Part shown: positions 1 to 9,630 of the stretch, one piece after another
Numbering within the stretch: position 1 is the first letter of the stretch
How the letters are laid out: the number at the start of each line of letters is the position of its first letter
DNA from: Ignavibacteriales bacterium
GTDB lineage: Bacteria; Bacteroidota; Ignavibacteria; UBA10030
Assembly: GCA_026390595.1 (NCBI GenBank)
Contig: JAPLFQ010000004.1
Location: 1-64,000, forward strand
Length of the DNA: 64,000 bases
Direction of reading: 5' to 3'
Position numbers and translations under genes: made by a program
Notes under the pieces: generated by a model
The model's database searches: none
Told to the model about the DNA's origin: nothing
The model's input: only the letters and a program-made list of their open reading frames with translations

Positions 1-101
1 AGGCGAGAGAAGCTGTCTTGGAAGCAGTCGGAATCTACAACACCGAGCGTCCACACTTGAGTCTTGCAATGATGACACCTGAAATGCGCTTTGCAGCGTG
101 A
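1..101 (+). CDS. IS3-family transposase OrfB, C-terminal fragment (5' end outside window)
   Basis: Reading from base 3 gives an open frame to the TGA at 99-101 that encodes the last 32 residues of a DDE transposase, including the conserved tail YNTERPHLSLAMMTPE. This is the region after the catalytic Glu in the rve integrase core of IS3/IS150-type OrfB proteins. Compared with the complete copy at 59410-60195 there are six substitutions. The start codon and DDE residues lie upstream of the window, so whether this copy is intact cannot be judged. Confidence 0.85.
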   Translation, partial: AREAVLEAVGIYNTERPHLSLAMMTPEMRFAA

Positions 102-141
102 ACACTAAATCAACTCTGTCAACTTCTGGCCGGACGATACA
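1..141 (+). mobile_element. 3' end of an IS3-family insertion sequence (truncated by window start)
   Basis: The first 141 bases match, with divergence, the 3' end of the complete IS at 58958-60235: the same transposase C-terminus followed by the same right inverted repeat, running from about 116 and ending GGACGATACA at 141. IS3-family elements typically end in ACA, as here. The two copies are related but not identical (26 of 32 shared C-terminal residues), so they are separate insertions of related elements rather than a recent duplication. Orientation is the same as the second copy. The left end and any target duplication are outside the window. Confidence 0.85.
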
Positions 142-194
142 AGTGATGCTGAACTTGGAACTCGAGACCCAAAACTCTAAACTGTAAACTCGCC
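142..194. repeat. Spacer with AAACT-word tract before the first cluster gene
   Basis: Between the IS end and the ATG at 195 the sequence degenerates into overlapping words of the type AAACTC/TAAACT (about 171-191), finishing AAACTCGCC directly before the start codon. A longer tract of the same kind, ending AAACTCGCT, precedes the ATG at 20159. No Shine-Dalgarno sequence or promoter is convincing here. Confidence 0.5.
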
Positions 195-1265
195 ATGATC
201 ACGCTGAACGGCAAACAATACACACGGCGCGAGCTGGAACAGCACGCAGGTCACATCTCACAAATTGCTGGCGTGCGGATGATGGAGTTGCACGACGGCC
301 CGGAGGCAGGAGTGCGCATTGCGGATGTGCGAAGCGGCTCGGGGCTGCGATTCCAGGTAACGCTTGACCGGGGAATGGATATTTCCCTCGCAGAGTACAA
401 AGGAACGGCGCTTGCGTGGCGCTCTCCAAACGGGGATGTCCACCCATGTTTTTATGATCCGAAAGGACTGGGATGGCTGAAGTCTTTTCCGGGCGGACTT
501 GTAACCGGCTGCGGGCTTACGCAAGCCGGCGCGCCGGGAACCGATGATGGAGAGGAGCTGGGATTACATGGACGACTTTCCAACACTCCGGCAACACATG
601 TTGAGACAACAACTGAGTGGGAAGAAGACAGCTGCAAGTTCAAACTCAGCGGAATCGTGAGAGAAAACACGCTTTTCAGGCAAAACATCACGCTTCATCG
701 CACCATCGAGGTGGAGCTTGGAAGCTCTGTTTTCACCCTCCGCGACACAGTTGTGAACGAAGGCTTTCGTCCCTCGCCGTTGATGCTTCTCTACCACGTC
801 AACCTGGGCTGGCCGCTGCTTGATGACGGGGCGGTGCTGATGGTGAACGCGGAGGCGCCGACGCCGCGCGATGCAGAAGCAATGAAAGGAGTTGAGAGTG
901 CGACAAAGATTCCGGGACCGATACAGGGATACAAGGAACAAGTGTTCTATCATGACCTGATACCCGACTGGAGCGGATTCGCCACGGCGCTTCTGGCGAA
1001 TCGACGCCTGCACCTCGGCCTGTACGTTGAGTACCGGCAGAAAGAGCTGCCGAAGTTTACACAGTGGAAGATGGTGGGAGAGGGAGAATATGTTCTTGGG
1101 ATGGAACCGGCGAACTGCCTGGTCCAGGGGCGCGCAAAGGAACGTGAACGCGGCACGCTGAAAGTCCTCGATCCGGGGGAACAACGTGAGTTCCTCGTGC
1201 GGATTGGAATTGTTGACGGGGATGCCGCGCTTGACCAGTTCATACAGGAAAAGAACCTACGATGA
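195..1265 (+). CDS. Aldose 1-epimerase-like protein (DUF4432 family)
   Basis: A 356-residue cytoplasmic protein (no signal peptide or membrane segment) of the DUF4432 branch of the galactose mutarotase fold. The middle of the chain carries the family-typical segment GGLVTGCGLTQAG followed by LGLHGRLSNTPA (about residues 100-135), where the His would sit in the sugar pocket. Family members are thought to bind or interconvert anomers of sugars or sugar acids, but few have a measured substrate. It opens the 48-kb co-directional cluster and its stop overlaps the ATG of the next gene (ATGA), so it is probably translated together with the oxidoreductase that follows. Family placement is confident; substrate is unknown. 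Confidence 0.8.
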   Translation: MITLNGKQYTRRELEQHAGHISQIAGVRMMELHDGPEAGVRIADVRSGSGLRFQVTLDRGMDISLAEYKGTALAWRSPNGDVHPCFYDPKGLGWLKSFPGGLVTGCGLTQAGAPGTDDGEELGLHGRLSNTPATHVETTTEWEEDSCKFKLSGIVRENTLFRQNITLHRTIEVELGSSVFTLRDTVVNEGFRPSPLMLLYHVNLGWPLLDDGAVLMVNAEAPTPRDAEAMKGVESATKIPGPIQGYKEQVFYHDLIPDWSGFATALLANRRLHLGLYVEYRQKELPKFTQWKMVGEGEYVLGMEPANCLVQGRAKERERGTLKVLDPGEQREFLVRIGIVDGDAALDQFIQEKNLR

Positions 1266-2269
1266 CAGACAGGAAAATAGGAATCGGCCAGGCGGGAATT
1301 GCGAACCATGGGCGAACCATCGTCAACGCGACCCGCGATTCAGGCAATCTGCAGCTCGTGTCATGCTTTGACATCAACGCGGCCGCCAACGAAAAGGTAG
1401 CCCTCGAGTTTGGCGCTTCACGAAAATCAAATTACGACGATCTCGTGAATGACCCGGCTATTGAAGCAATCTCGCTGGTGACGCCGAATCATCTTCATCC
1501 GGAAGAAGTCGAAAAAGCTGTCAAAGCAGGGAAGCATATCTTCGTAGAGAAGCCAATCGGCAATACCGTTGCTGAGGCACGAGCGATGATGAAGGCTGTC
1601 AAAGGGTCGGGACTGGTGCTCATGGTCGGTCACAATACGCGGAGACGCCAGGTGTTCCGCCGTGCCAAAGCACTTCTCGAAGAAAAGCGTATCGGTGAAA
1701 TCGTCGCGATAGAAGCCAACCTCTCCCGCCCTGCGGGCTTGCAGGCGGGTCTCCCTCTTTGGAAGGCTGACCCGAAGACGTGTCCTCTGCTGCCGATGAT
1801 ACAACTCGGTATTCATTTCGTCGATACGATTGAATACCTGATAGGCCGTGTGGCACGTGTCAGTTGCTTCGCCGCGAATATTGCAATGCCGAATCAGGCG
1901 CTCGACTCGACCGCGGCCATCCTTCAACTTGAATCAGGTATCCCCGTTTCGCTCACCTCGTACTATGTTTCTGCGGATGCGTACTTTGTGCGGATCTATG
2001 GGACCAGGGGGACAATTCACTGCCTGCCTACAAAGCTGCGGCTTGAGCTTCTGGAGAAAGGGGAGTTTAAGGAGGCGATCGAAGAAGATTTCAGCTCTGA
2101 GGGGGCCGGAAGCTATGTCCTGCAAATGCGTGAATTTGGGGAGTGTATTTTGCAGGGTAAACAGCCTGAAACAGGGGGCGAGGAAGGGCTTCGAGCTCTT
2201 GCTGTAGTGGAGGCGATGGTCAAGTCTGTCGAAAATCACGCTGTCGTAGAACTCAAAGAAATCCTGTAA
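1262..2269 (+). CDS. Gfo/Idh/MocA-family NAD(P)-dependent oxidoreductase
   Basis: A 335-residue soluble protein with an N-terminal Rossmann domain (about 1-125) and a C-terminal alpha/beta domain. The family hallmark EKP is seen in HIFVEKPIGNT (about residue 96), the lysine of which is the usual catalytic residue, and LGIHFVDTIEYLIG supplies the conserved HxxD-type segment in the substrate domain. Members oxidise or reduce cyclic sugars, inositols and sugar acids. The start overlaps the preceding DUF4432 gene by four bases, suggesting a mutarotase-dehydrogenase pair. One of three members of this family in the cluster (others at 21053 and 42386), which are not close copies. Substrate is not inferable. 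Confidence 0.88.
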   Translation: MTDRKIGIGQAGIANHGRTIVNATRDSGNLQLVSCFDINAAANEKVALEFGASRKSNYDDLVNDPAIEAISLVTPNHLHPEEVEKAVKAGKHIFVEKPIGNTVAEARAMMKAVKGSGLVLMVGHNTRRRQVFRRAKALLEEKRIGEIVAIEANLSRPAGLQAGLPLWKADPKTCPLLPMIQLGIHFVDTIEYLIGRVARVSCFAANIAMPNQALDSTAAILQLESGIPVSLTSYYVSADAYFVRIYGTRGTIHCLPTKLRLELLEKGEFKEAIEEDFSSEGAGSYVLQMREFGECILQGKQPETGGEEGLRALAVVEAMVKSVENHAVVELKEIL

Positions 2270-2280
2270 AGGATCCCACC

Positions 2281-4302
2281 ATGCGATCATCCCGACGAAG
2301 ATTCCTGAATACAGCTGCCCTGACGGCAGCCGGTGTGGCGTTAAGCCCGTGGAAAGCCATAGCGGGGTACATTCCAGCTCCCGCCCAGAGAGGGGCCCAA
2401 CGCGGCTTGCTCTTTGACAAGGCCGATATTCCGCGCATTCGTGAGACATTCAAACTCCCGCGTTTTGCCCCATACTGGAAGTCACTGGTTGACGCGGACC
2501 TTGAAGCGGACAAGAAATATCTCAGCACAGGGGCCAAGCTGAACAACCACGCGGTAGATTTCCTGAAAGTACGGCAGATACTCGAACGGACGTCATTTGC
2601 ATACACTATCGGCGGCGAGAAGCGTCATCTCGAGGTCGCATTGCTGGCGATCGGAAAAGTTCTTGAATACAAAAAATGGGATTACTTTCTCGAGGGGGGC
2701 GAATTCACCATGGGATTGCAGCGCGCTCCCGAGGCAACCATCGCTATGAGTTTTGCACTTGAATGGTTGAACGACGACCTCGGCGGCGACCTGAAGAAGG
2801 AAATGGAAAGACAGATAGGTGAAAAAGGAGCGCCGGCCTGTTACCGCACGCTCTATGGCATGAAGTACCCTGATCGCGTCCGCGGCTGGAAATTCGACCC
2901 GGAAAGCGATTATCCATATCCCGTGGACATGAAGCGATGGCCCCTGATTCTGAACTCCACCAACCTCAAAGTCATTCCCATCTGCGGCCTCGGAGTCGGC
3001 GCCTGTCTGTTGTATGACAAGCATCCGCAGGCGAAGCAATGGCTCAACCTGGCTATCTCGAGCGCAAAAGCGTTTGCGCCGATGTTCGGCACAGACGGCT
3101 GCTATGACGAAGGGGTGAGTTATTGGGGATACACGGCCCTGCACCTTGCGATGTTTCTGGAGATCATGTACCGGAGGCTGGGGATCGATGAGCGAGGCCT
3201 GATAAACTTTTCAGGCACGGTGAGGTACGGACTGCAGATGTCCATGCCGAGTGTCGGAAAGCCAGATGATTGCGTGAATTTCGGTGACGCAAGCGTTGTG
3301 GGTGATGTCTCTGTTGCGGCATGGGTGGCACAGAAGAGTCGTGACCCCATTGCGCAGTATGTCACGACATCGGTCAGCGAGATCAGGACGCACTACGGTG
3401 CGATATGGTACGATCCATCAGTAGCGCCAAAGACGCCAGGACCAGAATTGTACGACGTCCGCTTTGCCAACGATGTCGTGGTGTCGCGTACCGGTTGGGA
3501 TACAGATAGCTCGGTCGTCGCAATACGCAGCGGTGGACCGGCAAACCATGAACATGCGGACCGCAACAGCGTTGTCTTCAAGGCGTACGGTGAACGATTG
3601 TTGCATGATCCGTTGCACGCGGCTTACCCGTATACATTACCGCATTGGGTGCTGCGCCTGACACAAGCACACACCGCTGTGCTTATTAACGGCAAAGGGC
3701 ATCAGTATCATGATGGCCATGAAGGCACAAACGCTTCATGGGCCGAGGCAAACGTGGTCCAGTACAAACCGACGGAGCATTCGCTTGTCGTAACCAGCGA
3801 TGCAACCGGGGCGTACCAGCTTGTCAATTCGGATGTAGCTCTCGTGCGACGAACGCTGATTTTCCTGAAACCCGATGTCATCCTGCTCTTCGACCGGGTC
3901 AAAATGAAATCAGCAAAGTCTACGGTGCAGCTCCGCTTCCAGATTTTCAACGAGGACGGAAAAGGAGAGTCGGAGATGATGCAAACAGGTTTCTTGATCA
4001 AGCGACCGCGGGCGACGTTGCGAGGAACGATCACGGGCTCCACACCGGTTGCCATGAAATCGGGTGTTCACACCACTCCGAAAGAAATCGGTGTGTATCC
4101 ATATCTCGAGGCTGAGGCGGGAGAGGGTCTGGATCATCAGATCCTGACTGTCTGCACGGCGCAGCGAGCGGGAAAAGAACACGGCAAAGTCTCGCACACG
4201 GTGCAAGGGACGGTCTTGACGGTGAAGGTGGATCATAACGGCCAGTCAAAGACCGTGACGATGCGCGGGGACGAAGATCTTCCCACAGTAACAATTATCT
4301 GA
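2281..4302 (+). CDS. Tat-exported heparinase II/III-like polysaccharide lyase
   Basis: A 673-residue protein. The N-terminus (SRRRFLNTAALTAAG) is a twin-arginine signal, so the protein is probably exported folded. Residues about 40-370 form the helical (alpha/alpha) toroid and the C-terminal half a beta-sandwich, the architecture of heparinase II/III (PL12/PL21-type) lyases. The segment NHEHADRNS (about residue 420) matches the HxHAD-type motif at the domain junction of the family. Such enzymes cleave uronic-acid-containing polysaccharides by beta-elimination; some relatives are hydrolases. AAAGGA at 2268-2273 serves as ribosome binding site. A second, distant member of the fold is encoded at 31429. 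The glycan attacked is unknown. Confidence 0.8.
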   Translation: MRSSRRRFLNTAALTAAGVALSPWKAIAGYIPAPAQRGAQRGLLFDKADIPRIRETFKLPRFAPYWKSLVDADLEADKKYLSTGAKLNNHAVDFLKVRQILERTSFAYTIGGEKRHLEVALLAIGKVLEYKKWDYFLEGGEFTMGLQRAPEATIAMSFALEWLNDDLGGDLKKEMERQIGEKGAPACYRTLYGMKYPDRVRGWKFDPESDYPYPVDMKRWPLILNSTNLKVIPICGLGVGACLLYDKHPQAKQWLNLAISSAKAFAPMFGTDGCYDEGVSYWGYTALHLAMFLEIMYRRLGIDERGLINFSGTVRYGLQMSMPSVGKPDDCVNFGDASVVGDVSVAAWVAQKSRDPIAQYVTTSVSEIRTHYGAIWYDPSVAPKTPGPELYDVRFANDVVVSRTGWDTDSSVVAIRSGGPANHEHADRNSVVFKAYGERLLHDPLHAAYPYTLPHWVLRLTQAHTAVLINGKGHQYHDGHEGTNASWAEANVVQYKPTEHSLVVTSDATGAYQLVNSDVALVRRTLIFLKPDVILLFDRVKMKSAKSTVQLRFQIFNEDGKGESEMMQTGFLIKRPRATLRGTITGSTPVAMKSGVHTTPKEIGVYPYLEAEAGEGLDHQILTVCTAQRAGKEHGKVSHTVQGTVLTVKVDHNGQSKTVTMRGDEDLPTVTII

Positions 4303-4330
4303 TGACGAAGCGCAGTCAGGTGTGGAACAT

Positions 4331-5578
4331 ATGAAAATCTCCGACAAGCACTTTGAAGAAGCCCTCAAGCTGATTCCTTGGGGGACACAGACAAACGCGA
4401 AGCGTCCGTATCCGCAGTTTGATGAGGTGATGCCGAAGTTCATCGAGCGCGGAAAGGGATGCCGCATCTGGGACATGGAAGGGAAGGAGTATATTGATTT
4501 TCGTCTGGCGCTCGGGCCGATAACGCTCGGGTACTGTTACGACGAAGTCGATGATGCTGTGCGTGAGCAGATGAAGAAAGGGGTGCTGTTCAGCATGGCC
4601 AGCCCTATCGAACTCGAGCTGGCACAGCTTCTGCACGAGGCCATCCCGAACGCGGAAATGGTACGGTTTATGAAGACGGGCGAGGACGCGAACCTGTGCA
4701 GTGTCCGTATCGCCCGTGCCTACACACACCGGGACATGATCCTCATCAGCGGATATCACGGATATCCCGACTGGTTTGCTGTGGACGACAGCCCGAAGAA
4801 CGGTGTTCCCGCGATTCTCAAGGACTACGTCAAAGTCATTCCCTGGGGAAACTGTGAGGAAGCGGAGAAGCTGATCAGACAATACAACGAACGGATTGCA
4901 TGCGTTGTATCGATTCCGTACGACCAGAACGACGATATCAGCGGTTCGTATATCAAACACCTGCGCAAGCTCACGCAGGAACACGGTATTCTTCTTGTCA
5001 TGGACGAGGTGTGGACCGGTTTTCGTCTGGCCTATGGCGGAGCACAGGAGTTGTTTGGTGTGAAGGCGGACCTCGCGAGCTATGCCAAAGCAATGGCCAA
5101 CGGCTATCCGATTTCAACCTATGTCGGCAAGCGGGAATACATGGAAATGCTGAACACGTTCAGGATCACGACGACGTATGCCGGTGAGACACTTTCCATC
5201 GCTGCCGCAATTGCCACGATGAAAATCATGAAGCGGGACAAGGTGCACGATCACCTGAACGCGATGGGGAAGAGGCTGATGGAGGGATTCAACCGCATCG
5301 CAGCGGAGTGCGGCGTCCACGCGCACGCGGCCGGACTGCCTCCGTCACCATATCTGAAATTCGATACACCGGACAAGGCGTACAATGAACGGTTGGAGTA
5401 CCTCTGGTTCAGGGAGCTATTCCGTGACGGGGTCTTCGTTGTCCTCCGCTGGTTTCTCTGCTATTCGCACAAGGAATCGGACATTGATGAAGCTCTTGAG
5501 AAGGCACGGAAGGCCCTCAAACGAGCACTGGAAGCAGAGCCGAAAGAGCGCGAGACCGCAAAACCGCTCTACTGGTAG
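4331..5578 (+). CDS. Class III (glutamate-1-semialdehyde aminomutase-like) aminotransferase
   Basis: A 415-residue PLP enzyme of fold type I. Recognisable parts are the N-terminal segment KGCRIWDMEGKEYIDF, the substrate region EDANLCSVRIAR, the HGYPDW turn, the cofactor-binding DEVWTGFR and the likely Schiff-base lysine in SYAKAMANGYP. It resembles HemL but sits in a sugar locus and lacks the company of other haem genes, so a catabolic aminotransferase or aminomutase acting on an amino sugar, amino acid or beta-amino acid is more likely. The frame is also open from a GTG at 4322; the ATG at 4331 is preferred because CAGG at 4317-4320 is ten bases upstream and the family start aligns there. 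Confidence 0.8.
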   Translation: MKISDKHFEEALKLIPWGTQTNAKRPYPQFDEVMPKFIERGKGCRIWDMEGKEYIDFRLALGPITLGYCYDEVDDAVREQMKKGVLFSMASPIELELAQLLHEAIPNAEMVRFMKTGEDANLCSVRIARAYTHRDMILISGYHGYPDWFAVDDSPKNGVPAILKDYVKVIPWGNCEEAEKLIRQYNERIACVVSIPYDQNDDISGSYIKHLRKLTQEHGILLVMDEVWTGFRLAYGGAQELFGVKADLASYAKAMANGYPISTYVGKREYMEMLNTFRITTTYAGETLSIAAAIATMKIMKRDKVHDHLNAMGKRLMEGFNRIAAECGVHAHAAGLPPSPYLKFDTPDKAYNERLEYLWFRELFRDGVFVVLRWFLCYSHKESDIDEALEKARKALKRALEAEPKERETAKPLYW

Positions 5579-5613
5579 GATATTCACATTCTCACACACC
5601 GCTGAGGAGCAGC

Positions 5614-7245
5614 ATGAACAATCGCCTGTATATCGACTGTTTCGCCATGGTTGGCAAGCGGGGCGCCAAGGACGTTGAAGCCCCCTGGAAAACGGAAGAT
5701 CTTATCGATGAGATGGAATGGTGCGGGATTCACGGCACGTTCATCACTCATGGTGTGGCGAAGGAATACGATCCGACCTATGGAAACCGCATGCTGCTGC
5801 GCGAGTTGAAGAAGAGTCCGCGTCTCTATGGGGTCTGGACGGTCATGCCGCATCATACGGGAGAAATGCCCCTGCCAAAAGACGTGGTAGGCGAGATGCG
5901 CGATCATGGAATCCGTGCGGCGAAAATGTACCCGCGCATACACCGCTATCCATTCAACATTGATTTTTGTGGTGTGCTGCTCAGAGAACTCGAGAAGAAC
6001 GAAATCCCCCTCATGGTCGAGGGGGGACATCTCTACAACTTCGACATCTTCGAGCCAAGCAACCAAGTGCTCCTCGCCGACCTCGATATCATCCTCGCCG
6101 CGTTTCCAAACCTGAAGGTGATTTTGCAGGGGACACGCTGGGAATCAACCCGTTTTACGAAACCGCTGATGACGAAACACCCCAACCTTCATCTCGATCT
6201 CTCGGCCCACCAGGGAAACCATGCCATCGAGCTGTTCACCGAATGGTACGGCGCCGACCGCATTGTTTTTGGTACGGGAGCGCTTGAAAAATCTCCCGGC
6301 GCCGCAAAGGCATTCATTGATTACTGCACATTGAGCGATGCCGACAAGCAACTCATCGCAGCAGGTAACATCTCCAGGCTGACCAAGCTGGATGTTCCAC
6401 CCGACCCGTACAGGGGCAAGAAGAATCCGGATTGGATCGTCGAACGCGCAAAGGCGGGCAAGCCGATCAACGACATGCTCGTCATTGATTCTCACGCTCA
6501 TATGTCCCATGACGGCGCAGCGGGTGTCGGCTTCATCCATTTGCCCTATGGCGATGCCAAGAGCATGTATGAGCGGGCGAAGCTGATGGGAATTCAGAAA
6601 GTCTGTGTCTCGGGATTTCTGGCAGTCTGGGCGGACTATGACGAGGGGAACAAGATCGTCTGGGACGCGATGAAACGTTATCCGGATTTCTACCGTGGAT
6701 ACGCCGTGCTGCAACCACAGTATGTGAAGGATTGGAAAAAAGAATTCAGAACCGCACACGGCAAATACAAGATGGGGGGCCTCAAGCCCTACAATCCAAG
6801 GACAAACCTCGCATACAACGATCCGCTCTGGGCCCCCTGGTTTGAATATGGCAACAAGATCAACGCGTATGCCTTGATCCATCCCTCCCCCAACGTGGTG
6901 CCTGAAGTAAACGAGATCGCGGCGAAGTATCCGAATATCGCGTTCATCATCGCTCACACCGGCGGGTCATTTCAGGATGCCAGGAAAGGCATCGAGATGG
7001 CGAAGAAAAACCCCAATGTCTACCTTGAAATTACACTGACATCTGTTACGTACCGGGTGATCGAGTTCATGGTTAAGCATGTAGGGGCAGATCGGGTCCT
7101 GTTCGGCACGGACCAGCCGATGCGCGATCCCATCCCCCAGTTTGGCTGGATGGCATATTCGCGCTGTACGGTGGCGGAGAAGAAAAAAATGTTCGGACTC
7201 AATATGCAGCGCATTCTAAAGCGAGTGAAGCTGTCGTCGAAGTAG
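5614..7245 (+). CDS. Tandem amidohydrolase-2 (TIM-barrel) protein with a degenerate first barrel
   Basis: A 543-residue soluble protein made of two fused amidohydrolase-related barrels (about 1-265 and 285-540). The second barrel starts with VIDSHAHM, the HxH metal motif, and has IIAHTGG and LFGTDQP, the later His and Asp expected in this superfamily. In the first barrel the equivalent positions read YIDCFAMVG and VILQGTRW, so the metal-binding histidines are absent, although IVFGTGALE still resembles the last strand. The first half is therefore probably non-catalytic. Members are metal-dependent hydrolases or decarboxylases, including lactonases acting on sugar lactones. It lies between the aminotransferase and a secreted glycosidase-like gene; the next ATG follows its stop with no spacer. 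Confidence 0.8.
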   Translation: MNNRLYIDCFAMVGKRGAKDVEAPWKTEDLIDEMEWCGIHGTFITHGVAKEYDPTYGNRMLLRELKKSPRLYGVWTVMPHHTGEMPLPKDVVGEMRDHGIRAAKMYPRIHRYPFNIDFCGVLLRELEKNEIPLMVEGGHLYNFDIFEPSNQVLLADLDIILAAFPNLKVILQGTRWESTRFTKPLMTKHPNLHLDLSAHQGNHAIELFTEWYGADRIVFGTGALEKSPGAAKAFIDYCTLSDADKQLIAAGNISRLTKLDVPPDPYRGKKNPDWIVERAKAGKPINDMLVIDSHAHMSHDGAAGVGFIHLPYGDAKSMYERAKLMGIQKVCVSGFLAVWADYDEGNKIVWDAMKRYPDFYRGYAVLQPQYVKDWKKEFRTAHGKYKMGGLKPYNPRTNLAYNDPLWAPWFEYGNKINAYALIHPSPNVVPEVNEIAAKYPNIAFIIAHTGGSFQDARKGIEMAKKNPNVYLEITLTSVTYRVIEFMVKHVGADRVLFGTDQPMRDPIPQFGWMAYSRCTVAEKKKMFGLNMQRILKRVKLSSK

Positions 7246-9630
7246 ATGAAGTCAACGATCATCAGCATACTGCTTATGGCATTGCAGTCAACCGGCATGA
7301 GCAACGATCTTGCGCAGGGGAAGAACCGCATTGCCATCGAGAATGAATTCATCCGGGTCGTTGTTGACCAGGATGGAGGCGTGTGCCGGGAAACGTACTA
7401 CGTCAAGAAGGGGAAGTCCTGGATTGAGATACTCCAAAGCGGAAGTTCACTGCGGCCGGACCCGATCATCCGGGGAAACGGCGAAGTGGTTCCGCTCAGG
7501 AGCGCGTCGGTTTCGAAGGGCTCCGGGAAGACTCAAATCGTCATCGTGAGACCGGCGCCGGGTGAAGGGGTGACGCTGAAATCCATTGAGCTGCACAAAG
7601 GGGAACGGTGGGCACGAGTAACGTTCGCATACAGGACGGGAGGAAACCTCCGGCTCGAATCGTTCTGGTCGACCTATTCGTTTGTGCCGGGTGGAAAACG
7701 CTATGCGGCGTATAAGCCGCTCGATTTTGTCTGGACGCCGCAACTTCGCCCGGAGCCGGAACATATTATCGCGGATCACGCGTTCCGTTCACCGGCACTG
7801 ATGCTGCAAAAAGACGGATACTTTGCTTCCCTCGTTCCGGTGCTTTCGGACGTGGATGGCAGGGGGCGGAAGATACGGACCGTCGCAGATCTTCAGGTTG
7901 AAACCGCCGATCAACCGTTCTTTTCCATTGGACTGCAGAACTGGATTCCGGAACCGTACCGTTTTCGGAACACTCATGTCTATTATGTCGCTCCGGATTC
8001 ACTCGCTCCTGTTATGGGCGATACGACGGTCACGATGAACTACCTCCTGTTTCTTCGTTCCGATGCTCCGAAGCGCGAAGGATTTCGCGACGTGGTACGA
8101 TATCATTGGATGACTTCCGGAGCGGCGAACACACAGCGGCCGGCCGGACCGCAGTCGGAGCCTTTTTCGTCATACATTCAGAAGGCGTGGTATCAATTCG
8201 TGCCTCAGGTCGCACTCGACACGCAGTATCATGGGGTTCCGGTCACGCTGCTTCGCCAGGCCAGGCTCGCGTGGAGCAACAAACTTCCTAAGTCGGCCGA
8301 CAACGACAGCTGGTTCAATGTCTGGTTCAACGCATTGCGGACCGCATATGGAATGTACTTGCATGGGAAAACCGTTGACGATCAGCATCTGATACGTCAG
8401 GCGACACAAGTTCTCAATTTGGCGCTCCTGGCGCCACAGCAGAAGGGAATTGCGCCATCGATATTTTACATCGACAGCGCCGGCGGCCATTGGGTTGCAG
8501 ATCATGCGTGGGGAGGAATTGACGATGGCCGCAATCTTCCCGCGTTCCACAACGCCTGGACCTGCTACTGGCTGCTGCAGTGGATCGATCTCGAGCCCGA
8601 ACGAAAGACGGAGATCCTCCGCTTCACAAGAGCGTTTGCAGATTTCCTGGTTCTCAAGCAGCATCGCAACGGAGTGATACCCTCCTGGTATGATCCGACG
8701 ACCCTGGAACCGGTGGAAACATTCAGGGATGAAAACGCGGAAACGGCCGGAGCGGCATTGTTTCTCGCAGAATTCTATTCCCGGACCAAAGGCACCAAGT
8801 ACCTGCGCGGCGCAGAACGGGCAATGCAGTATATGTTCAAATCTGTTGTGCCGGAGCGAAAGTGGTTTGATTTCGAAACATTCTTTTCGTGCTCCCGAAA
8901 ACCGCTCGGGTTTTTCGATTCGTACACGCAGCAGAATCCTCAAAACACGCTTTCCATGCATCAAGCGGCTGAAGCGTGCTATGAGTTGTTCAGACTGACA
9001 GGCAAGACAGAATACAAAGACCGCGGCGTCGCGATCGTGGATTATCTCTGTCTGTATCAGCAGGTGTGGAGCCCCCGGTGGCTGTCGCGGGAACTGTTCG
9101 GCGGTTTTGGAGTCCAGAACACCGATGCAGAATGGAGCGATTCCCGTCAGGGGTACTTTGCGGTGACACTGATGAAATATTATGAATTGACGGGGCAGAA
9201 GGAGTACTTCGAGCGTGGCGTGGCGGCATTACGGTCCATGTTCTCGTTGTTCGAGTCGCCGACCTCACCGAGGACGGCGGAAAATTACGGGCACTCAGGA
9301 TACGACCAGCCTGCGGGTGTGACAGGACTTCACTGGGGAACGGGAAGTTCCGTTGTCTCGATACACCTGATCACTCGCCGGTTCGGCGATGCCTACGTCG
9401 ACGTAAAGGGGAAATGGGGAGTTGGCATCGATGGATGCAGGATCCCGACTGTGACAATTGCGGGAACGGAAATTCATGTAGAGGTTGTGGACAATCTTGT
9501 GAAGGCGAGGACAATCAAGTTGAAATTCGGCAACGTGGCGAAATCCCACTACGAGATCATCGTGAACAATAAACCCCTTGGACGCGTTTCTGCCGCAATG
9601 TTGCGGGGAGGGATCGATGTCGCACTCTAA
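7246..9630 (+). CDS. Secreted six-hairpin-glycosidase-like protein, function unknown
   Basis: A 794-residue protein whose ATG follows directly on the preceding stop codon. A hydrophobic N-terminus (MKSTIISILLMALQSTG) suggests export. The N-terminal 300 residues are beta-rich; about 330-690 is helical with repeated aromatic-rich helices (WFNVWFNALRTAYG, NAWTCYWLLQWIDL, MHQAAEACYELFRLTG), the look of an (alpha/alpha)6 barrel as in unsaturated glucuronyl hydrolases and related glycosidases. A short beta domain closes the chain. I do not recognise a specific GH or PL family. Its 3' end overlaps the next gene by 14 bases, tying it to the propeller/toroid gene set downstream. Confidence 0.6.
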   Translation: MKSTIISILLMALQSTGMSNDLAQGKNRIAIENEFIRVVVDQDGGVCRETYYVKKGKSWIEILQSGSSLRPDPIIRGNGEVVPLRSASVSKGSGKTQIVIVRPAPGEGVTLKSIELHKGERWARVTFAYRTGGNLRLESFWSTYSFVPGGKRYAAYKPLDFVWTPQLRPEPEHIIADHAFRSPALMLQKDGYFASLVPVLSDVDGRGRKIRTVADLQVETADQPFFSIGLQNWIPEPYRFRNTHVYYVAPDSLAPVMGDTTVTMNYLLFLRSDAPKREGFRDVVRYHWMTSGAANTQRPAGPQSEPFSSYIQKAWYQFVPQVALDTQYHGVPVTLLRQARLAWSNKLPKSADNDSWFNVWFNALRTAYGMYLHGKTVDDQHLIRQATQVLNLALLAPQQKGIAPSIFYIDSAGGHWVADHAWGGIDDGRNLPAFHNAWTCYWLLQWIDLEPERKTEILRFTRAFADFLVLKQHRNGVIPSWYDPTTLEPVETFRDENAETAGAALFLAEFYSRTKGTKYLRGAERAMQYMFKSVVPERKWFDFETFFSCSRKPLGFFDSYTQQNPQNTLSMHQAAEACYELFRLTGKTEYKDRGVAIVDYLCLYQQVWSPRWLSRELFGGFGVQNTDAEWSDSRQGYFAVTLMKYYELTGQKEYFERGVAALRSMFSLFESPTSPRTAENYGHSGYDQPAGVTGLHWGTGSSVVSIHLITRRFGDAYVDVKGKWGVGIDGCRIPTVTIAGTEIHVEVVDNLVKARTIKLKFGNVAKSHYEIIVNNKPLGRVSAAMLRGGIDVAL

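Noticed and set aside
4331-5578. Calling the class III aminotransferase hemL or argD
   Set aside because: Neighbours are sugar-catabolic, no tetrapyrrole genes are present, and the resemblance is only to the broader aminomutase-like group.
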